In this document: positions 9,250-16,885 of the stretch, in pieces | Position numbering within the stretch: position 1 is the stretch's first letter | How the letters are laid out: each line of letters starts with the position of its first letter | Source: Gemmiger sp. An50 | Lineage (GTDB): Bacteria > Bacillota > Clostridia > Oscillospirales > Ruminococcaceae | Assembly (NCBI RefSeq): GCF_002161595.1 | Contig: NZ_NFID01000020.1 | Location: forward strand, 1-64,000 | Length of the DNA: 64,000 nt | Direction of reading: 5' to 3' | Notes under the pieces: generated by a model | Database searches by the model: none | What the model saw: the letters and a program-made list of their open reading frames with translations, nothing else | What the model was told of the DNA's origin: nothing | Made by a program: the position numbers and the translations under genes

Positions 9250-9305
9250 CCCGGCTCGCCTCCCTGTTCTTTTTGCTTTATCATAGTAATGTAATACTAT
9301 AAGGA

Positions 9306-9335
9306 AGTATACAGGACAAACCGTTCTTCTGTCAA
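9306..9335 (-). promoter_or_regulatory. Promoter of the histidine operon
   Basis: Minus-strand TTGACA (9330-9335), 18 bp, TATACT (9306-9311), about 57 bp before hisZ. The short 5' UTR shows no T-box or other riboswitch, so control may rest mainly on HisZ feedback. Confidence 0.65.
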
Positions 9336-9356
9336 GAGCAATGGGGGCGTTTTTGC

Positions 9357-9373
9357 AAAAGAAAAAGGCCCCC
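9357..9373 (-). terminator. 3' arm and T-tract of the rubrerythrin terminator, split by an insertion
   Basis: On the minus strand GGGGGCC (9367-9373) is followed by TTTTTCTTTT. Its partner arm GGCCCCC lies at 10199-10205, immediately after rubrerythrin. Removing the intervening inverted-repeat cassette would place the arms about 30 nt apart and rebuild an ordinary intrinsic terminator. This is an inference from complementarity. Confidence 0.5.
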
Positions 9374-9510
9374 AAAAGGAGCGGTGTTCATAAGACAGTT
9401 AACAGCCACCGTAGTTTGAACTGCGGTGGCTGTTCTTGTATTTTATCCCCGTTATGTGATAGCATGGAACCGAACAGACCTACAAATCGGTATTTAGGGA
9501 GCAAGTTGAT

Positions 9511-9954
9511 ATGAAAATTAAAGAAATCAAGGAGAATAAAAAACAATTTCTTCCGTTGCTGCTATTAGCAGATGAGCAAGAGGATATGATAGACAGGTAT
9601 ATTAATAAGGGGACAATGTATGTTTTGGACGATGATGGAGTTAAGTGCGAATGTGTGATAACAGACGAGGGGAAGGGTGTCCTTGAAATCAAAAACATTG
9701 CAACTGAACCAGAATATCAGGGAAAGGGTTACGGTAAAGCACTAATTGACTTCGTTGCTACGACATACAAAGGGAAGTATTCTATATTGCAAGTTGGTAC
9801 AGGGGATAGTCCGTTGACAATTCCTTTTTATGAGAAGTGTGGATTTATTCGTTCGCATAGCATTAAAAACTTCTTCACGGATAATTATGACCATTCAATA
9901 TATGAAGCAGGTACTCAACTGGTAGATATGATTTATTTGCAGAAAAAAATATAA
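9511..9954 (+). CDS. GNAT-family N-acetyltransferase
   Basis: A 147-residue GNAT protein. The acetyl-CoA pyrophosphate loop is EYQGKGYGKALI (about residues 70-81), in the usual motif A position after a beta strand (VLEIKNIAT), and FYEKCGF near residue 110 is the typical C-terminal motif B. The substrate is unknown. Base composition and codon use (AAA, ATA, GAT) are far more AT-rich than neighbours, and the gene lies alone between inverted repeats, so recent transfer is likely. The start ATG follows AGGGAGCAAGTTGAT. Confidence 0.85.
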   Translation: MKIKEIKENKKQFLPLLLLADEQEDMIDRYINKGTMYVLDDDGVKCECVITDEGKGVLEIKNIATEPEYQGKGYGKALIDFVATTYKGKYSILQVGTGDSPLTIPFYEKCGFIRSHSIKNFFTDNYDHSIYEAGTQLVDMIYLQKKI

Positions 9955-10021
9955 ATTCCAATTTGTCGAACAGATACTAAGGGCGCACTTCTATACAGGG
10001 TAATCCCCATATGTGCGCTCG

Positions 10022-10071
10022 GTGACGCAAAACACCCCGGACACCTGAATGTCCGGGGTGTTTTGCGTCAC
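10022..10071. repeat. Perfect 22-bp palindrome with 6-nt loop
   Basis: GTGACGCAAAACACCCCGGA plus CA (10022-10043) is exactly repeated inverted at 10050-10071 around CCTGAA. Two more hairpins follow (GAGCAAGGGA/TCCCTTGCTC at 10079-10103 and GCAAAAGGCG/CGCCTTTTGC at about 10129-10163) and one precedes (GCGCAC/GTGCGC, about 9983-10019). They fill the gap between the GNAT gene and the cassette's right end. The first could terminate transcription, but its T-run is short. Confidence 0.7.
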
Positions 10072-10221
10072 TATGTTCCGAGCAAGGGACTGCATCCCTT
10101 GCTCCTCGAAAGCGGCTATCCACATAAGGCAAAAGGCGCGACCACTTTCATCACGCCTTTTGCTTTTGTTACTGTCTTACGAACACCCCACTAAAGCCGG
10201 GGGCCAAAGGTTCAAAACAAA

Positions 10222-10761
10222 TCAGTGATTTTCCGCGCGCAGCACGAAGTAGCCCTGAGGATGGTCGCAGACCGGGCACTTGGCGGGAGCGTGGGTGCCG
10301 ATGTGGATGTGGCCGCAGTTGGTGCAGATCCACACCTGCTCGGTCTCACGGGCAAACAGCTTGCCCTCTTCCAGCAGCTTGGCCACCTCGCGGTAACGGG
10401 CCTCATGCTCCTTCTCGATGTCGCCCACCATGGTGAACAGGGCGGCGATGCGGTCGAAGCCCTCTTCCTTGGCGGTGGCGGCGAAGCTGGCGTACATGTC
10501 GGTCCACTCGTAGTTCTCACCGGCAGCGGCGTCGGCCAGGTTGGCCAGGGTGCCGGGCACCTCGCCGTCGTGCAGCAGCTTGAACCAGATCTTGGCGTGC
10601 TCCTTCTCGTTGTTGGCGGTCTCCTCGAAGACGGCAGCAATCTCGTTGTAGCCTTCCTTCTTGGCCTTGGATGCGTAGTAGGTGTACTTGTTGCGGGCCT
10701 GGCTCTCACCGGCAAAGGCGGCCATCAGGTTGGCCTCGGTCTTGGAACCCTTCAGATTCAT
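10222..10761 (-). CDS. rbr: Rubrerythrin
   Basis: 179 residues: an N-terminal ferritin-like four-helix domain with two diiron half-sites (residues ~18-22 [10 protein letters not shown] and ~50-54 [10 protein letters not shown], then [10 protein letters not shown] near 115) and a C-terminal rubredoxin domain with [10 protein letters not shown] and CPVCDHPQG. It reduces hydrogen peroxide in the cytosol of anaerobes. It stands alone, with TTGGAGGGAG before the ATG. A full-length copy of the 172-bp repeat lies about 80 bp upstream, and its terminator seems split by the GNAT cassette. Confidence 0.95.
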   Translation of the reverse strand: MNLKGSKTEANLMAAFAGESQARNKYTYYASKAKKEGYNEIAAVFEETANNEKEHAKIWFKLLHDGEVPGTLANLADAAAGENYEWTDMYASFAATAKEEGFDRIAALFTMVGDIEKEHEARYREVAKLLEEGKLFARETEQVWICTNCGHIHIGTHAPAKCPVCDHPQGYFVLRAENH

Positions 10762-10839
10762 GGAAAACTCCCTCCAATAAAGTAAGAATATTTTTTATTA
10801 CAGCACCCGAGGGCGCTATCTTCCGTTGTTTTTCCTTGG

Positions 10840-11011
10840 GGCACCACCACACAATTCACGGCGAACGCCTCAGGCGGCGTATCCCGCCAAAATTTTCTGT
10901 GGAATTTTCCAAAAATGCTCGTCAAGCCACCAAGGCTTGCCTGCGCTTTTTGATTCATTCCGCAAAAAATTTTCCGGCGTGCTCCACCACCTGGAATTAT
11001 GTGGTGCTGCC
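10840..11011 (+). repeat. 172-bp inverted-repeat element, copy A
   Basis: Full-length member of the family described in the findings. Ends GGCACCACCACACAATTC and its inverted counterpart GAATTATGTGGTGCTGCC diverge from the consensus together, keeping the ends complementary. Central hairpin GCCACCAAGGC-type. Same orientation as copies B and I. It lies upstream of rubrerythrin. Confidence 0.85.
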
Positions 11012-11106
11012 CAAACTCTATCATGTTGGCGCGTATTTGAAAAGTGACTTTGTCACATTGGATAACCAGAACGCGCCGCCGCCCCTAACCTATGCCGGAA
11101 CGCCGG

Positions 11107-11523
11107 TCACTGTTCCCGCTCGCACTGGCGGGAAATGCGCCGGAACAGCTTCACCGCCTTGTCCACCTGCTCCTGGGGAATGCGCTGGCGAAAGCCCACC
11201 ATACTATGGGCCACAAAGGGCGCGGTGTGGGAAAAGCTGGTCATGCCGATGAAGTATTGCAGGTAGGGGTTTTCCCGGATCATCTGCACGGTCTGCCGGT
11301 CGGAAAGCTCCAGCGCCTGGCGGATAACCAGACTGCCGAAGGCCATGCGCAGCGGCAGCGCCTGGTTGCCTGCCCGGCCGAAGTTGCCCGCATAGTGGCG
11401 CTCCATCTCCTGCCAGTCGATCTCCTTCGCCAGCTTCACCCAGCGGTTATTCTCATCCAGTGTTCCCCCAAAGGGCTGCACATAATCATAAAGGGTCATC
11501 TGTGATTCCGCCATATCATACAT
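11107..11523 (-). pseudogene. N-terminal fragment of an IS5/IS1182-type transposase
   Basis: 138 residues matching only the N-terminal DUF772-type domain of these transposases: LRMAFGSLVIRQALELSDRQ, then NPYLQYFIGM and FRQRIP. The DDE catalytic domain is missing; the frame stops at 11107 and nothing resembling the rest follows. It keeps a good AGGAGG site 6 bp from the ATG. No inverted repeats or target duplication are evident. The truncated reading frame is intact, so a residual short protein could still be made. Confidence 0.75.
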
Positions 11524-11607
11524 AACCCGCCGCCTCCTCTTTTTTTGCGTGCATTATTTTTATTATTGTAGCATACAATCCAGCAAAAAAGCCAGTGCGC
11601 AGGCAGC

Positions 11608-11640
11608 AAAAAAGCACCGCCCCCAAAAGGGGACGGTGCT
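11608..11640 (-). terminator. Terminator after the GGGtGRT gene
   Basis: Minus-strand AGCACCGTCCCC / GGGGCGGTGCT hairpin followed by TTTTTT. Confidence 0.8.
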
Positions 11641-11673
11641 CATGTTCAAAACACAGTGTGCTTAACGGGTCGA

Positions 11674-12666
11674 TTAGACCTGAGAAGCAGCAACAGCACA
11701 GGCCACGGTGGCGCCAACCATGGGGTTGTTGCCCATACCGATCAGGCCCATCATCTCCACGTGAGCGGGCACGCTGGAGGAGCCGGCGAACTGAGCGTCG
11801 CCGTGCATACGGCCCATGCTGTCGGTCAGGCCGTAGGAAGCGGGGCCGGCAGCCACGTTATCGGGATGCAGGGTACGGCCGGTGCCGCCGCCGGAAGCAA
11901 CGGAGAAGTACTTCTTGCCGTTCTCGATGGCCCACTTCTTGTAGGTGCCGGCAACCAGGTGCTGGAAGCGGGTGGGGTTGGTGGAGTTACCGGTGATGGA
12001 AACCTCAACCTCCTCAGCCTTCATGATGGCAACGCCTTCCAGAACGTCGTTGGCGCCGTAGCACTTAACAGCAGCGCGCTCGCCGTCGGAGAAAGCCTTC
12101 TCGCGAACAACCTTCAGCTCGCCGGTCTTGAAGTCGTAATCGGTCTCCACGTAGGTGAAGCCGTTGATGCGGCTGATGATGTAAGCTGCATCCTTGCCCA
12201 GGCCGTTCAGGATAACGCGCAGGGGGGTCTTACGAGCCTTGTTGGCGGTGCGGGCAATACCGATAGCGCCCTCAGCAGCGGCGAAGCTCTCGTGGCCAGC
12301 CAGGAAGGCGAAGCACTTGGTCTCGTCGCTCAGCAGCATGGCGCCCAGGTTACCGTGACCCAGACCAACCTTGCGCTGCTCGGCAACAGAACCGGGGATG
12401 GTGAAAGCCTCCAGGCCCTCGCCGATGGCGGCGGCGCACTCGGCGGCGTTCTTCAGGCCACGCTTCACAGCGATGGCGGTGCCCAGGGTGTAAGCCCAAA
12501 CGGCGTTCTCAAAGCAGATGGGCTGAACGCCCTTAACAATAGCGTCGCAGTCGATGCCCTTCTCGAGGAGCATCTCACGGCAAGCGTCCAGGGATTCCAG
12601 GCCGTTGGCCTTCAGGCATGCCTCGATCTTGGGCATGCGGCGATCCATAGATTCAAAAGTAGCCAT
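11674..12666 (-). CDS. GGGtGRT protein (family of unknown function)
   Basis: 330 residues with the signature VASGGGTGRTLHPDN near residues 255-270, from which the family takes its name. Other conserved-looking blocks are LGHGNLGAMLLSDETKCF and FLAGHESFAAAEGAIGIARTA. No signal peptide or membrane segment. It lies 18 bp downstream of a NifU/IscU-like scaffold protein gene, and the pair shares one promoter and one terminator. This pairing is a recurring one in anaerobic Firmicutes, from memory. Function unknown; a role with a metal or Fe-S cofactor is only suggested by the partner. Confidence 0.85.
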   Translation of the reverse strand: MATFESMDRRMPKIEACLKANGLESLDACREMLLEKGIDCDAIVKGVQPICFENAVWAYTLGTAIAVKRGLKNAAECAAAIGEGLEAFTIPGSVAEQRKVGLGHGNLGAMLLSDETKCFAFLAGHESFAAAEGAIGIARTANKARKTPLRVILNGLGKDAAYIISRINGFTYVETDYDFKTGELKVVREKAFSDGERAAVKCYGANDVLEGVAIMKAEEVEVSITGNSTNPTRFQHLVAGTYKKWAIENGKKYFSVASGGGTGRTLHPDNVAAGPASYGLTDSMGRMHGDAQFAGSSSVPAHVEMMGLIGMGNNPMVGATVACAVAASQV

Positions 12667-12684
12667 AATATTTCTCCTCCTCTC

Positions 12685-13377
12685 TTATTCTTCGCGGGGG
12701 TCGATGTACTTGGCAGCGCCATCGAACCGGCCGTAGGTGCCAATGTTCTTCTCGAACGCGGTCTTGGGGTCCTCGCCGTGGCGGATGGCTTCCAGCATCT
12801 TGCCCAGACGAACGAACTGATAACCGATGACCTCGTTGTTCTCATCCAGAGCGGTCTTCAGGATGTAGCCCTCGGTCAGCTCCAGGTAACGAACGCCCTT
12901 GGCCTTGGTGGAGAAGATGGTGCCGGTCATGCTGCGCAGACCCTTGCCCAGGTCCTCCAGGCCGGCGCCGATGGGCAGGCCGCCCTCGCTGAAGGCAGTC
13001 TGGCTGCGGCCGTAAACGATCTGCAGGAACAGCTCGCGCATAGCCACGTTGATGGCGTCGCACACCAGGTCGGTGTTCAGAGCTTCCAGGATGGTCTTGC
13101 CGGGCAGGATCTCGCCAGCCATAGCGGCGGAGTGGGTCATGCCGGAGCAGCCGATGGTCTCGACCAGAGCTTCCTCGATCACGCCGTTCTTAACGTTCAG
13201 AGTCAGCTTGCAGGTGCCCTGCTGGGGGGCGCACCAGCCCACACCGTGGGTCAGGCCGGAAATATCCTTGATCTCATAGGCCTTAACCCAGGCGCCCTCC
13301 TCCGGGATGGGGGCGGGGCCGTGATGGGGGCCTTTGGTCAGAGGACACATACGCTCTACTTCATGAGAATAGGTCAT
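12685..13377 (-). CDS. Iron-sulfur cluster assembly scaffold-like protein (NifU/IscU N-terminal fold)
   Basis: 230 residues. The central part reads like an IscU-type fold: WCAPQQGTCKLTLNV (Cys-49, Cys-56), then ETIGCSGMTHSAAM (Cys-77), corresponding to the cysteine-bearing loops of the scaffold family, followed by GKTILEAL. It is longer than IscU, with a C-terminal extension of unknown role. It is first in a two-gene operon with the GGGtGRT protein. RBS AAAGGAG. Whether it hands clusters to its partner is not known. Confidence 0.75.
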   Translation of the reverse strand: MTYSHEVERMCPLTKGPHHGPAPIPEEGAWVKAYEIKDISGLTHGVGWCAPQQGTCKLTLNVKNGVIEEALVETIGCSGMTHSAAMAGEILPGKTILEALNTDLVCDAINVAMRELFLQIVYGRSQTAFSEGGLPIGAGLEDLGKGLRSMTGTIFSTKAKGVRYLELTEGYILKTALDENNEVIGYQFVRLGKMLEAIRHGEDPKTAFEKNIGTYGRFDGAAKYIDPREE

Positions 13378-13439
13378 AATAGTACTCTCCTTTGCTCTCT
13401 TTGTAAGCTTGTTGCGGATTTCACAACATCTACCTTTTC

Positions 13440-13468
13440 ATTATAAATAGGGGCGGGTGGTTTTGCAA
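13440..13468 (-). promoter_or_regulatory. Promoter of the scaffold/GGGtGRT operon
   Basis: Minus-strand TTGCAA (13463-13468), 17 bp, TATAAT (13440-13445), about 60 bp before the ATG. The 358-bp divergent gap 13378-13735 holds this promoter and the one for the small gene at 13736; nothing else was recognised in it. Confidence 0.65.
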
Positions 13469-13585
13469 GGCGTTTTTCCATTTTGTTCGGCCAAAAAATT
13501 GTACCGGCTTCCCTGTTTTGGAGCGATACTGGATTTTTGTGCGAATTAAATCGTCGTTTCGTACAAAGAAATTGCAGTTTCATTG

Positions 13586-13614
13586 TTGCATCTGCACAAA
13601 GGCAGTGCTATAGT
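13586..13614 (+). promoter_or_regulatory. Promoter of the HPr-like small gene
   Basis: TTGCAT (13586-13591), 17 bp, TATAGT (13609-13614). It is followed by an approximately 115-nt GC-rich 5' UTR. Confidence 0.55.
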
Positions 13615-13735
13615 ATAGGTGCACGGGCAGGGAAAGCCCGCGCGTGGGAGAAAGTATCAATAAAAGAAACATCCAGCGGGCCCGGCTGCCCTGACACGCC
13701 GGGGCCTGCGCAAGGGAAAGTGAGGAATCCGTTTT

Positions 13736-13987
13736 ATGGATCGCATCAGTCTTCATAATTTCAATGTTCGTGATTTCAGCGAGATGCTGGCCTCCTGCAA
13801 GGGCGACGTTTACATGATCACCCCCGAGGGCGACCGGCTGAACCTGAAGAGCAAGCTGTGCCAGATCATCGGTTTCACCGCTCTGATCCAGGGCGGCCAG
13901 ATCGCCGAGGCCAAGTTCGAGTGCTCCGAGCCCGAGGACGAGGCCAAGCTCTACCGCTTCAACCTGTTCGGCGACACCAAGGGCTAA
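13736..13987 (+). CDS. Small HPr-like protein
   Basis: 83 residues, no signal peptide. The pattern GDVYMITPEGDRLNLKSKLC followed by QIIGFTALIQGG resembles the second half of HPr-fold proteins (beta strand, loop, then KSxLxxxGxxxL helix). The phosphorylatable His-15 region of true HPr is absent, so it is not a working phosphocarrier by this reading. Similar small proteins occur in clostridia without an assigned role. It stands alone between its own promoter and a strong terminator, with GTGAGGAA as ribosome site. Confidence 0.6.
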   Translation: MDRISLHNFNVRDFSEMLASCKGDVYMITPEGDRLNLKSKLCQIIGFTALIQGGQIAEAKFECSEPEDEAKLYRFNLFGDTKG

Positions 13988-14000
13988 GCAACCCCTCCAG

Positions 14001-14037
14001 ACCGCGCACCTTATAAAAGGGTGCGCGGTCTTTTTTT
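14001..14037 (+). terminator. Terminator of the HPr-like gene
   Basis: ACCGCGCACC (14001-14010) pairs with GGTGCGCGGT, then CTTTTTTT. The T-tract abuts the left end of repeat copy J. Confidence 0.85.
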
Positions 14038-14109
14038 GCAATACCGCACAATTCCAGGTGGGTGAAGCGCGCCGCCTGAGCCGTGAGGCGTGCATTGCGC
14101 GGTGTTTCC
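14038..14109 (-). repeat. Deleted repeat element, copy J (about 72 bp)
   Basis: Starts GCAATACCGCACAATTCCAG and ends GAGGCGTGCATTGCGCGGTG plus TTTCC, that is, both ends of the 172-bp family with the middle missing. The internal junction is GAAGCGCGCCGCCTGAGCC. It sits between the small-gene terminator and the MFS stop codon. Confidence 0.75.
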
Positions 14110-14126
14110 TTTGCCCGCCGCTTTGC

Positions 14127-15308
14127 TCAACCGGCGTTTTGGCTCTTTTTCGCCGGGCCCAGCTTCCACAAACAGAAGGCCCCGGCCAGCGCCGCGCCCA
14201 CCGCCAGCCAGTGCCGCCCGGCATCCAGCCCAAAGGCCTTTGCGGCAAAGGGAAAGCCCAAACTGCCCGCCGCCATGCCCAGTGCCAGCAGGCCGTAGTT
14301 GGCCCCTGTGTGGGCCAGGCCGAACCGCTCGGTGCAAAGGCTGGGCAGCACCGCCGCCTGCCCGGCGTAGAAAAAGCACAGCCCGGCATAGGCCGCGAGA
14401 AAGAGCCATTCTTTGGCAAAGGCAAACCCGGCGGACAGGCCAGCCAGCGCCCCGAAGGCGGCGATCAGCACCGCCCGTCGGCCAAATTTATCACCCGCCG
14501 CGGCAAGGCTCAGCCGCCCGGCGGCAGACCCCGCCGCGCCCACCGCCACCATCCAGGCCGCGGCCGTCTCCGGCAGGCCGCTCTGCCGGGCCAATTCCAG
14601 AATGCGGGGACTGAACAGCAGCACCGCCGGGGTGGCCAGCGCCACTGAGGCGGTGATCCACCAGTAGGCGGAGGTGTGCAGCATATGCCCCGGGGTCATG
14701 CCCTGCTGGTTTTCCTGCCCCGCCGCCGGTTTCGGGGGCGGATTCTGCAACAAAAGACTTGCCCCGCCGCAGACAAGGCCCAGCAGCGCACCCAATGCCC
14801 AGAAACAACCCCGGATGCCCCACAGCCCGGTGAACCACTTCACCAGCACCGTGAGCGCCGCGCCGGACAGCCCCACCGCCACGCCGATCACCCCGGTGGC
14901 AAGGCCCTTTTTTTCCGCGTACCATTTCTGAGCGCAGCCCATCACCGCCGGGTACAAAAAGGCGCAGCCCGCCCCCACCGGGGCGCTGAACGCCAGATAA
15001 AACAGCCAGGGCTTTTCCGCCGGCACAAAGCCCGCCGCCACGAATCCGGCGCAGAGCCCGGCGCTGCCCAAAAGCGCGGCGAAGCGGGGGCCCAGCTTAT
15101 CCTGCAAAAACCCTCCGGCCACCCCGCCCGCGCCGAAGGCCGCCACCAGCCAGCTGAGCACAAAGCTGGCGGTCTCCTCCTCAAAGCCGTATTCTGCGCG
15201 CACCGGCTCCTGGAACACGCCCCAGGCGGTGGGGATGCCCGCCAGCAGCTGGATGGCCGCCCCCGCCGCCAGAATCACCCAGGGGTGTTTTTTCACAAAC
15301 TGCCCCAT
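14127..15308 (-). CDS. MFS transporter, oxalate/formate-antiporter-like
   Basis: 393 residues with about 12 hydrophobic segments. The N-terminus (QLLAGIPTAWGVFQEPV) and the loop FLQDKLGPRFAALLGSAGLC after helix 2 fit the OFA subfamily of the major facilitator superfamily, and GDKFGRRAVL after helix 8 is the repeated MFS motif A. Substrate not determinable; a small carboxylate is the family precedent. It is monocistronic on the minus strand, divergent from hisS across copy B of the repeat. Confidence 0.8.
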   Translation of the reverse strand: MGQFVKKHPWVILAAGAAIQLLAGIPTAWGVFQEPVRAEYGFEEETASFVLSWLVAAFGAGGVAGGFLQDKLGPRFAALLGSAGLCAGFVAAGFVPAEKPWLFYLAFSAPVGAGCAFLYPAVMGCAQKWYAEKKGLATGVIGVAVGLSGAALTVLVKWFTGLWGIRGCFWALGALLGLVCGGASLLLQNPPPKPAAGQENQQGMTPGHMLHTSAYWWITASVALATPAVLLFSPRILELARQSGLPETAAAWMVAVGAAGSAAGRLSLAAAGDKFGRRAVLIAAFGALAGLSAGFAFAKEWLFLAAYAGLCFFYAGQAAVLPSLCTERFGLAHTGANYGLLALGMAAGSLGFPFAAKAFGLDAGRHWLAVGAALAGAFCLWKLGPAKKSQNAG

Positions 15309-15360
15309 TGTTCATTTTCCTCCCATGGTTTTTTGGCTTAGTGTGCCCCCTTTTTGTTGA

Positions 15361-15532
15361 GGCAATACCGCACAATTCACGGCAAATGCCTCAGTCGGCG
15401 TATCGCGCCAAAATTTTCCGTGATATTTCCCAAAAATGCTCGCCAATCCACCAAGGATTGGCTGCGCTTTTTGCTTCATCTCACAAAAAATTTTACGGCG
15501 TGCTCCACCATCTGGAATTGCGCGGTGTTGCC
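15361..15532 (+). repeat. 172-bp inverted-repeat element, copy B
   Basis: Ends GGCAATACCGCACAATTC and GAATTGCGCGGTGTTGCC. Flanked on both sides by TTGA (15357-15360 and 15533-15536), a candidate 4-bp target duplication. The right-hand TTGA is also the first four bases of the hisS -35 box. Confidence 0.88.
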
Positions 15533-15562
15533 TTGACAAATACCGGCCCGCCGGGCTATCAT
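15533..15562 (+). promoter_or_regulatory. Promoter of hisS
   Basis: TTGACA (15533-15538), 18 bp, TATCAT (15557-15562). The -35 directly abuts the right end of repeat copy B. Confidence 0.65.
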
Positions 15563-15616
15563 TAGAAGATAAAAGTGCTTTATTCTGTTAAAATATAGAA
15601 TGTGGGAGGAACATCA

Positions 15617-16861
15617 ATGAAAACCAATCCGCTGAAGGGCATGAAGGACTATCTGCCCGCCGAGCAGGCGCTGCGCGACTATGTGCAGGGCCGCATTCTG
15701 GAAACCTACCGCGCCAGCGGCTTCGAGCGCATCTCCACCCCCATGCTGGAGGACATGGAGAACCTGGACAAGAGCGACGGCGGCGACAACCTGAACCTGA
15801 TCTTCAAGGTGCTCAAGCGGGGCGACAAGCTGGCTTCCGCCATCGCCTCCGGCAACGAGAAGGACCTGTCCGACATGGGCCTGCGGTACGATCTGACCCT
15901 GCCCCTCTCCCGCTACTACGCCGCCAACAAGGACAAACTGCCCACCCCCTGCAAGGTCATCCAGACCGACCGGGTATTCCGTGCCGAGCGGCCCCAGAAG
16001 GGCCGGATGCGGGAGTTCGTCCAGTGCGACATCGACATTCTGGGCGACGGCTCCTGCAACGCGGAGATCGAGCTGATCGACGTGACCGCCCGGGCCCTTT
16101 TGAACATCGGCTTTGACGACTTCACCGTGAACATCAACGACCGGCGTCTGCTACGCGGCATGCTGACCAGCATGGGCTTTGCCCCCGAAAGCCTGGACAG
16201 CGTGTGCATCACCTTCGACAAGCTGGACAAGATCGGCTCCGAGGGTGTGGCCAAGGAGCTGACCGAGAAGGAGTGCCCCGCCGAGGCCGTTGCCGCTCTG
16301 AGCGATTTTTTGGCCAAGGGTGAGTTCAGCCTGGAGGCCATCGGCGCTCTGTGCGAGGACAAGACCCTGGCCGAAAACCTGGGCAAGGTGATCGCCACTG
16401 TGGAAACTCTGGCCGGCGGCAAGTATAAGATCGCCTATTGCCCCAGCCTGGTGCGCGGCCAGGGCTACTACACCGGCATGGTGTTCGAGGTCACCTGCGC
16501 GGCCTTCAGCGGCGCGGTGGCAGGCGGCGGCCGCTACGACAATATGATCGGCAAGTTCATCGGCCAGCAGGTGCCCGCGGTGGGCTTCTCCATCGGCTTC
16601 GAGCGCATCTGCGGCATCCTGGCCGAGCAGGGCTTTGCCATCCCGGCCCAGAAGCCCAAGATGGCCCTGCTCTACCTGCCCGACGCGGACTTCGCCCAGG
16701 TGCTGGCCAAGGCGGCCACCCTGCGGGAGAACTACACCGTAACCGTGCTGCCTCAGGCCAAGAAGCTGGGCAAGCAGTTCGGCGCCCTGGAAAATCAGGG
16801 CTTTGCCGCCGTGGCCTTCGCGGACAACGAGGATGTGAAGGCCCTGGGCGCCAACGGCTGA
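15617..16861 (+). CDS. hisS: Histidyl-tRNA synthetase
   Basis: 414 residues, class II synthetase that charges tRNA-His. Motif 2 is VFRAERPQKGRMREFVQCD, the histidine-binding segment is SLVRGQGYYTGMVFEV, motif 3 is SIGFERI, and the C-terminal part is a short anticodon-binding domain. The start is the ATG at 15617 behind GGGAGGA, not the in-frame GTG 15 bp earlier, which lies inside the ribosome site. It ends at a hairpin shared with the convergent traX-like gene. The HisZ paralogue is encoded separately in the his operon. Confidence 0.95.
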   Translation: MKTNPLKGMKDYLPAEQALRDYVQGRILETYRASGFERISTPMLEDMENLDKSDGGDNLNLIFKVLKRGDKLASAIASGNEKDLSDMGLRYDLTLPLSRYYAANKDKLPTPCKVIQTDRVFRAERPQKGRMREFVQCDIDILGDGSCNAEIELIDVTARALLNIGFDDFTVNINDRRLLRGMLTSMGFAPESLDSVCITFDKLDKIGSEGVAKELTEKECPAEAVAALSDFLAKGEFSLEAIGALCEDKTLAENLGKVIATVETLAGGKYKIAYCPSLVRGQGYYTGMVFEVTCAAFSGAVAGGGRYDNMIGKFIGQQVPAVGFSIGFERICGILAEQGFAIPAQKPKMALLYLPDADFAQVLAKAATLRENYTVTVLPQAKKLGKQFGALENQGFAAVAFADNEDVKALGANG

Positions 16862-16885
16862 TTTTTTCCGTTTTATTTTCAACAC

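Larger units (their letters stand above)
9383..10187. mobile_element. Inverted-repeat-bounded cassette carrying an acetyltransferase gene
   Basis: The left end GGTGTTCATAAGACAGTT plus AACA (9383-9404) matches the reverse complement of the right end (10167-10187), GGTGTTCGTAAGACAGTA plus ACA, with one substitution and one indel over 22 bp. The roughly 805 bp between is AT-rich, unlike everything around it. It holds one GNAT gene plus several hairpins and no transposase, so it would be non-autonomous. A hairpin at 9402-9436 (CAGCCACCG / CGGTGGCTG) lies just inside the left end. I could not recognise the IS family or a clear target duplication. Confidence 0.6.

Noticed and set aside
9250-9335. 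T-box or histidine attenuator before the his operon
   Set aside because: The UTR is only about 50 nt and contains no T-box sequence, specifier loop or His-codon leader peptide.
9250-9375. Longer N-terminus for HisZ
   Set aside because: The extension includes the consensus his promoter and lacks similarity to HisZ; the ATG at 9249 has a proper ribosome site.
10785-11025. CRISPR array or REP-like cluster
   Set aside because: The repeats are single dispersed units with inverted ends, not short direct repeats with spacers.
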